Below are positions 59,998-64,000 of a DNA stretch of 64,000 nt, in pieces; positions within the stretch are counted from its first letter, which is position 1; every line of letters begins with the position of its first letter. The notes beneath the pieces are model-generated. The model had not been told where the DNA came from. It was given only the letters and a program-made list of their open reading frames with translations, and ran no database searches. Source of the DNA: Pseudomonas gingeri. Its GTDB lineage: Bacteria; Pseudomonadota; Gammaproteobacteria; Pseudomonadales; Pseudomonadaceae. A program made the position numbers and the translations under genes. The stretch spans positions 1 through 64,000 of the forward strand of contig NZ_JACAQA010000011.1 in assembly GCF_013385425.1 (NCBI RefSeq), in the 5' to 3' direction.

Positions 59998-60035
59998 GGC
60001 AAGGGCTGACGGCCCTTGCCTATCCCTTCGGATAG
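59998..60035 (-). terminator. Two adjacent hairpins after purD
   Basis: GGCAAGGGC (59998-60006) pairs with GCCCTTGCC (60012-60020), and CTATCC (60020-60025) pairs with GGATAG (60030-60035). They follow the purD stop directly and precede retS. Neither has a long T run, so termination is likely only partial; an mRNA end-protecting role is also possible. Confidence 0.5.
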
Positions 60036-60036
60036 T

Positions 60037-61332
60037 TTATTCCTTTGAGTCTGCGCGTTCGCGTGCAATTGCACGATAGCCGATGTCGCTACGGTAGAAG
60101 CAGCCGTCCCAATCAATCTTAGCTGCGAGCTTGTAAGCTTGCTGCTGTGCGGCGTCAACGCTGTTGCCCAGGGCGGTGGCGCAGAGCACCCGACCGCCGG
60201 AGGTTACTACCTGGCCGTCCTTCAGTGCGGTACCGGCGTGAAAGACTTTGCCTTCCAGGCCTGCGGCCGCATCCAGGCCGTTGATCACTGCGCCCTTGGC
60301 GTAATCGCCAGGGTAACCGCCGGCCGCGAGGACGATGCCCAGGCTCGGACGCGGGTCCCATTGTGCTTCGATCTTGTCCAGGGCCTGGGCCAGTGCGGCT
60401 TCGATCAGCAGGATCAGGCTCGATTGCAGGCGCAGCATCACCGGTTGGGTTTCCGGGTCGCCGAAGCGGCAGTTGAACTCGATGACTTTCGGGTTGCCGG
60501 CCTGGTCGATCATCAGCCCTGCATACAGGAAGCCAGTGTAGACGTTGCCTTCGGCCGCCATGCCGCGCACGGTGGGCCAGATCACCTGGTCCATGACCCG
60601 CTGATGCACTTCGGCGGTGACCACTGGCGCCGGCGAGTAAGCGCCCATGCCGCCGGTGTTCGGGCCGCTGTCGCCGTCGCCGACGCGCTTGTGGTCCTGG
60701 CTGGTGGCCATGGGCAGGACGTTCTTGCCGTCGACCATGACAATGAAGCTGGCTTCTTCGCCGTCGAGGAACTCCTCGATGACCACCCGCGAACCGGCTT
60801 CACCGAAAGCATTGCCGGCGAGCATGTCGCGTACGGCATCTTCGGCTTCACCCAGGGTCATGGCGACGATCACGCCTTTGCCGGCGGCCAGGCCGTCGGC
60901 CTTGATCACGATCGGTGCGCCTTTTTCACGCAGATAGGCCAGGGCCGGCTCGATCTCGGTGAAGTTCTGGTAGTCGGCGGTAGGGATCTTGTGGCGCGCC
61001 AGGAAGTCCTTGGTGAAAGCCTTGGAACCTTCGAGCTGGGCGGCACCGGCGGTCGGGCCGAAGCAGTCCAGGCCACGGGCACGGAACAGGTCGACCACGC
61101 CGGCCACCAGCGGCACTTCCGGACCGACGATGGTCAGGGAAACGTTTTTCTCGGCAAAGTCCGCCAACTGCTCAAGGGCCAGGACGTCGATGGCGACGTT
61201 CTCGCACTTGGCCTCGATGGCGGTGCCGGCGTTGCCCGGGGCAACGAAGACTTTCTCGACACGCGGGTCCTGCGCCACTTTCCAGGCCAGGGCGTGTTCA
61301 CGGCCACCGCTGCCGATGATCAAAACATTCAT
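60037..61332 (-). CDS. purD: PurD, phosphoribosylamine-glycine ligase
   Basis: This 431-residue ATP-grasp enzyme makes glycinamide ribonucleotide in purine synthesis. The N-terminus MNVLIIGSGGREHALAWKV, the segment VIKADGLAAGKGVIVA and the late FNCRFGDPETQPVM are typical. Length is normal. It follows purH in the same direction, with a REP doublet between them, so the two probably share a transcript. Confidence 0.97.
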   Translation of the reverse strand: MNVLIIGSGGREHALAWKVAQDPRVEKVFVAPGNAGTAIEAKCENVAIDVLALEQLADFAEKNVSLTIVGPEVPLVAGVVDLFRARGLDCFGPTAGAAQLEGSKAFTKDFLARHKIPTADYQNFTEIEPALAYLREKGAPIVIKADGLAAGKGVIVAMTLGEAEDAVRDMLAGNAFGEAGSRVVIEEFLDGEEASFIVMVDGKNVLPMATSQDHKRVGDGDSGPNTGGMGAYSPAPVVTAEVHQRVMDQVIWPTVRGMAAEGNVYTGFLYAGLMIDQAGNPKVIEFNCRFGDPETQPVMLRLQSSLILLIEAALAQALDKIEAQWDPRPSLGIVLAAGGYPGDYAKGAVINGLDAAAGLEGKVFHAGTALKDGQVVTSGGRVLCATALGNSVDAAQQQAYKLAAKIDWDGCFYRSDIGYRAIARERADSKE

Positions 61333-61383
61333 TTCAAAAACCTCGATGACGCTGAATTCTGGGAGAACTGCGACGCCGCCGTT

Positions 61384-61459
61384 CTGTAGGAGCAGAGCTT
61401 GCTCGCGAAGGGGACCTTGAGGTCGCCAAAGGCTTCGCGGGCAAGCCCTGCTCCTACAG
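61384..61459. repeat. REP doublet between purH and purD
   Basis: The arms CTGTAGGAGCAGAGCTTGCT (61384-61410) and GGGCAAGCCCTGCTCCTACA (within 61433-61459) pair with a few mismatches around a 22-base spacer, the shortest in the window. It lies in the 152-base gap between purH and purD and is likely part of their mRNA. Confidence 0.85.
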
Positions 61460-61484
61460 GTGAGCGGCGTTTACACACTTGTCT

Positions 61485-63092
61485 TTAGTGACGGAAGTGG
61501 CGCATGCCGGTGAACACCATCGCGATACCGGCTTCATCAGCGGCAGCAATCACTTCATTGTCACGCATCGAGCCGCCCGGCTGGATCACCGCGGTGACAC
61601 CGGCCTTGGCCGCATTGTCGAGACCGTCGCGGAACGGGAAGAACGCGTCCGAAGCCATGACCGAGCCCTGTACCTGCAGGCCAGCATGCTCGGCCTTGAT
61701 TGCAGCAATACGAGCGGAGTTGACGCGGCTCATCTGGCCGGCGCCGACACCGATGGTCTGGCGGTTCTTGGCGTAGACGATAGCGTTGGACTTGACGTAC
61801 TTGGCGACTTTCCAGGCGAAGATCAGGTCGTGGATCTCTTGCTCGGTCGGTGCGCGCTGGGTCACGACTTTCAGGTCGTCGCTGCCGATCATGCCGATAT
61901 CGCGGCTCTGCACCAGCAGGCCACCGTTGACGCGCTTGTAGTCCCAGGCCGGGGCGCGGTTGGCGTCCCATTGGCCGCAGACCAGCAGGCGCACATTGAC
62001 CTTGGCGGCCACAATGGCGCGGGCTTCTTCGCTCACGGAGGGGGCGATGATCACTTCGACGAACTGACGCTCGACGATGGCCTTGGCGGTTTCGGCATCC
62101 AGTTCGCGGTTGAAGGCGATGATGCCGCCGAAGGCCGATTCAGTGTCGGTGGCGTAGGCCAGTTCGTAGGCCTGGCGAATACCGCCTTCGGCGTCCGGGC
62201 TGACCGCCACGCCGCACGGGTTGGCGTGCTTGACGATAACGCAGGCCGGCTTGACGAAGCTCTTCACGCACTCCAGCGCGGCATCGGTATCGGCCACGTT
62301 GTTGTAGGAGAGTTCCTTGCCTTGCAGCTGGGTGGCGGTGGCGATGCCGACTTCGGCGGGCTTGGCTTCCACGTAGAACGCCGCGCTCTGGTGCGGGTTC
62401 TCGCCGTAGCGCATTTCCTGGGCCTTGATGAACTGGCTGTTGAAGGTCCGCGGGAATTCGCTGCGGCCTTCTGTGCTCAGGGTCTCGGCGGCCTGGTTCA
62501 CGGTGCCCATGTAGTTGGCGATCATGCCGTCGTAGGCGGCGGTGTGTTCGAACGCCTTGAGCATCAGGTCGAAACGCTGGGCGTAGGTCAGTCCACCGGC
62601 CTTGAGGCTTTCCAGGACCTGGGAGTAGTCGCTGGCGTTGACCACGATGGCCACGTCCTTGTGGTTCTTGGCCGCCGAGCGGACCATGGTCGGGCCGCCG
62701 ATATCGATGTTTTCGATGGCGGTCGGCAGGTCACAGCCAGGTTTGTTGATGGTGGCTTCGAACGGGTAGAGGTTGACGGCCACCAGGTCGATCGGCTTGA
62801 TGCCGTGCTCGTTCATGATGGCGTCGTCGATGCCGCGACGACCGAGGATACCGCCGTGGATTTTCGGGTGCAGGGTTTTCACCCGGCCGTCCATCATTTC
62901 CGCGAAACCGGTGTAATCCGCGACTTCCACTGCGGCTACGCCGTTGTCCCGCAGCAGCTTGAAGGTCCCGCCGGTGGAGAGGATCTCCACGCCCAGGGCT
63001 TCCAGTTCCTTGGCGAATTCGAGGATCCCGGTCTTGTCGGAAACACTGATCAAGGCACGGCGGATCGGCAGGCGGGTGGTCTGGTCGGTCAT
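61485..63092 (-). CDS. purH: PurH, AICAR transformylase/IMP cyclohydrolase
   Basis: This 535-residue bifunctional enzyme catalyses the last two steps of IMP synthesis. The N-terminal cyclohydrolase part shows RRALISVSDKTGILEFAKEL and the transformylase part GENPHQSAAFYV, VIVKHANPCGVAV and the final SDAFFPFRDGLDNAAKAGV. The start at 63092 (MTDQTTRLP) gives the usual length. A terminator for fis lies 32 bases upstream, so purH should have its own promoter in the short gap or depend on read-through. Confidence 0.97.
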   Translation of the reverse strand: MTDQTTRLPIRRALISVSDKTGILEFAKELEALGVEILSTGGTFKLLRDNGVAAVEVADYTGFAEMMDGRVKTLHPKIHGGILGRRGIDDAIMNEHGIKPIDLVAVNLYPFEATINKPGCDLPTAIENIDIGGPTMVRSAAKNHKDVAIVVNASDYSQVLESLKAGGLTYAQRFDLMLKAFEHTAAYDGMIANYMGTVNQAAETLSTEGRSEFPRTFNSQFIKAQEMRYGENPHQSAAFYVEAKPAEVGIATATQLQGKELSYNNVADTDAALECVKSFVKPACVIVKHANPCGVAVSPDAEGGIRQAYELAYATDTESAFGGIIAFNRELDAETAKAIVERQFVEVIIAPSVSEEARAIVAAKVNVRLLVCGQWDANRAPAWDYKRVNGGLLVQSRDIGMIGSDDLKVVTQRAPTEQEIHDLIFAWKVAKYVKSNAIVYAKNRQTIGVGAGQMSRVNSARIAAIKAEHAGLQVQGSVMASDAFFPFRDGLDNAAKAGVTAVIQPGGSMRDNEVIAAADEAGIAMVFTGMRHFRH

Positions 63093-63123
63093 CTCAATTT
63101 CCATCAAAAGCAAAGGAGTCAGC

Positions 63124-63156
63124 AAAAAAGGCGACCGGTTCTACGCGGGCGCCTTT
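63124..63156 (-). terminator. Rho-independent terminator after fis
   Basis: Read on the minus strand, AAAGGCG pairs with CGCCTTT around a 19-base loop and is followed by a run of T residues (complement of AAAAAA at 63124-63129). It lies 18 bases after the fis stop and before purH, so it should end the dusB-fis transcript. Confidence 0.8.
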
Positions 63157-63173
63157 CTGGTTTGATTGAATGC

Positions 63174-63494
63174 TTACAGCAAATCGTACTGTTTGAGTTT
63201 CTTGCGCAGGGTGCCGCGGTTCAGCCCGAGCAGCTCGCTGGCCTTGGTCTGGTTGCCCTTGACGTAGTTCATCACGCTTTCGAGCAAGGGCGCTTCGACT
63301 TCCGAGAGCACCAGGTTGTACACGTCCGTGACGGCCGCGCCCTCAAGGTGGGCGAAATAATTGTGCAGCGCCTTCTCGACACTCCCGCGAAGGGTCTGGC
63401 CTTCTTCGCTCGGCGTGTTGAGGTGCTGTTTCAAATTGACGTTGTCGCTCACGGGCGTTGTTCCACTCACTAAAGTCTCGGTCATCATCGTCAT
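63174..63494 (-). CDS. fis: Fis, nucleoid-associated DNA-binding protein
   Basis: This 106-residue protein bends DNA and regulates growth-phase genes, recombination and rRNA transcription. The C-terminal helix-turn-helix (GNQTKASELLGLNRGTLRKK) is essentially invariant. The start at 63494 overlaps the dusB stop (ATGA); two further in-frame ATGs at 63488 and 63485 are possible. The frame open further upstream lies inside dusB and is not used. The dusB-fis pairing is conserved in gammaproteobacteria. Confidence 0.96.
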   Translation of the reverse strand: MTMMTETLVSGTTPVSDNVNLKQHLNTPSEEGQTLRGSVEKALHNYFAHLEGAAVTDVYNLVLSEVEAPLLESVMNYVKGNQTKASELLGLNRGTLRKKLKQYDLL

Positions 63495-64000
63495 GCGGCC
63501 ACCCCTCTCCCTTCCCCTGTTACCAGGCTCTTGTAACGCTCGGCGAAAAACTGACGAACGTTGGCGCACTGTGCTTCCGTTTCTTCCACACGATTGAAGT
63601 GGGCGCGAAACTCCTTGGCGCCCGGCAAGGTTGCGAGATACCAGCCGACGTGCTTGCGGGCGATACGTACACCCATCACCTCCCCATAGAAGGCATGCAA
63701 CGCGGCCAGATGCTCTAGCAGAATACGTTCCACCTCGAACAGCTCCGGTGCCGGGAGGGTTTCGCCGGTACGCAGAAAATGCTCGATTTCACGAAAAATC
63801 CATGGCCGCCCCTGGGCGGCCCGGCCGATCAACAGGCCATCGGCACCGGTCGCGTGCAGCACGTGCCGGGCTTTCTCGGCCGAATCGATGTCGCCGTTGG
63901 CGAAGACCGGGATCGACACCGCCTGCTTGATCGCGGCAATGGTGTCGTACTCGGCTTCACCGGTATACAGGTCGGCACGGGTTCGCCCGTGCACCGCCAG
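63491..64000 (-). CDS. dusB: DusB, tRNA-dihydrouridine synthase B (3' part)
   Basis: The window ends inside this gene; about 170 C-terminal residues are present. DusB reduces uridine to dihydrouridine in tRNA using FMN. Visible motifs are VHGRTRADLYTG, IPVFANGDI and the FMN-phosphate loop GLLIGRAAQGRPWIF, followed by the helical tRNA-binding domain. The catalytic cysteine lies in the missing 5' part. It overlaps fis by four bases and would be transcribed with it. Confidence 0.94.
   Translation of the reverse strand: MAVHGRTRADLYTGEAEYDTIAAIKQAVSIPVFANGDIDSAEKARHVLHATGADGLLIGRAAQGRPWIFREIEHFLRTGETLPAPELFEVERILLEHLAALHAFYGEVMGVRIARKHVGWYLATLPGAKEFRAHFNRVEETEAQCANVRQFFAERYKSLVTGEGRGVAA

Overview
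The window is chromosomal DNA of a fluorescent-group Pseudomonas. The evidence is the dusB-fis-purH-purD-retS block, the urt/ure nitrogen cluster, the split cobalamin cluster, yfiRNB, an OprC-type copper receptor, high GC, and REP doublets of the Pseudomonas type (core GTAGGAGC..GCTTGC). Gene order resembles P. aeruginosa neighbourhoods that I recall (retS-purD-purH-fis; urease genes with an acetyltransferase between ureA and ureB; a receptor/ABC cluster next to cob genes). I did not look up any of this. No rRNA, tRNA, insertion sequence, prophage or CRISPR array was seen.

Layout: recCBD (241-9481, +) is a translationally coupled recombination-repair operon. A minus-strand operon (9596-14117) encodes a sugar isomerase/epimerase-like protein, a 2-oxoglutarate oxygenase-like protein, an amino-acid binding protein and a fused permease-ATPase. 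yfiR-yfiN-yfiB (14451-16802) is a periplasm-sensing c-di-GMP module. Next come a FemAB/GNAT-like protein behind a hairpin that covers its ribosome binding site, a divergent EamA exporter/AraC regulator pair, a PsiF protein and an AI-2E/PerM membrane protein. A chaperone block follows: yegD-like Hsp70 divergent from cbpA-cbpM, which has a heat-shock-type promoter. An orphan histidine kinase diverges from a small conserved-looking protein.

26093-36139 is a nitrogen-acquisition block on the minus strand: urtABCDE (urea uptake), then ureD, ureA, two GNAT acetyltransferases, ureB and ureC. A sigma-54 promoter and an NtrC-like site lie upstream of urtA. 36453-46585 is a metal-acquisition block. A TonB receptor and ABC importer lie behind a 31-bp perfect palindrome matching a Zur box. 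A copper set follows (OprC-type receptor, PepSY membrane protein, PCu(A)C chaperone, two DUF2946-like proteins). A HigBA-like toxin-antitoxin pair comes next.

47452-55116 holds the corrin-ring genes in two divergent operons (cobL-cbiD-cobK and cobG-cobH-cobI-cbiG/cobJ), mixing oxygen-dependent and oxygen-independent pathway enzymes. An orphan P-loop ATPase with a C-terminal winged helix (55248-56429) lies behind a phased array of CTATAAT repeats and is the best candidate for something undescribed. The window ends with marC, the hybrid kinase retS (degenerate ATPase N-box), purD, purH, fis and the 3' part of dusB.
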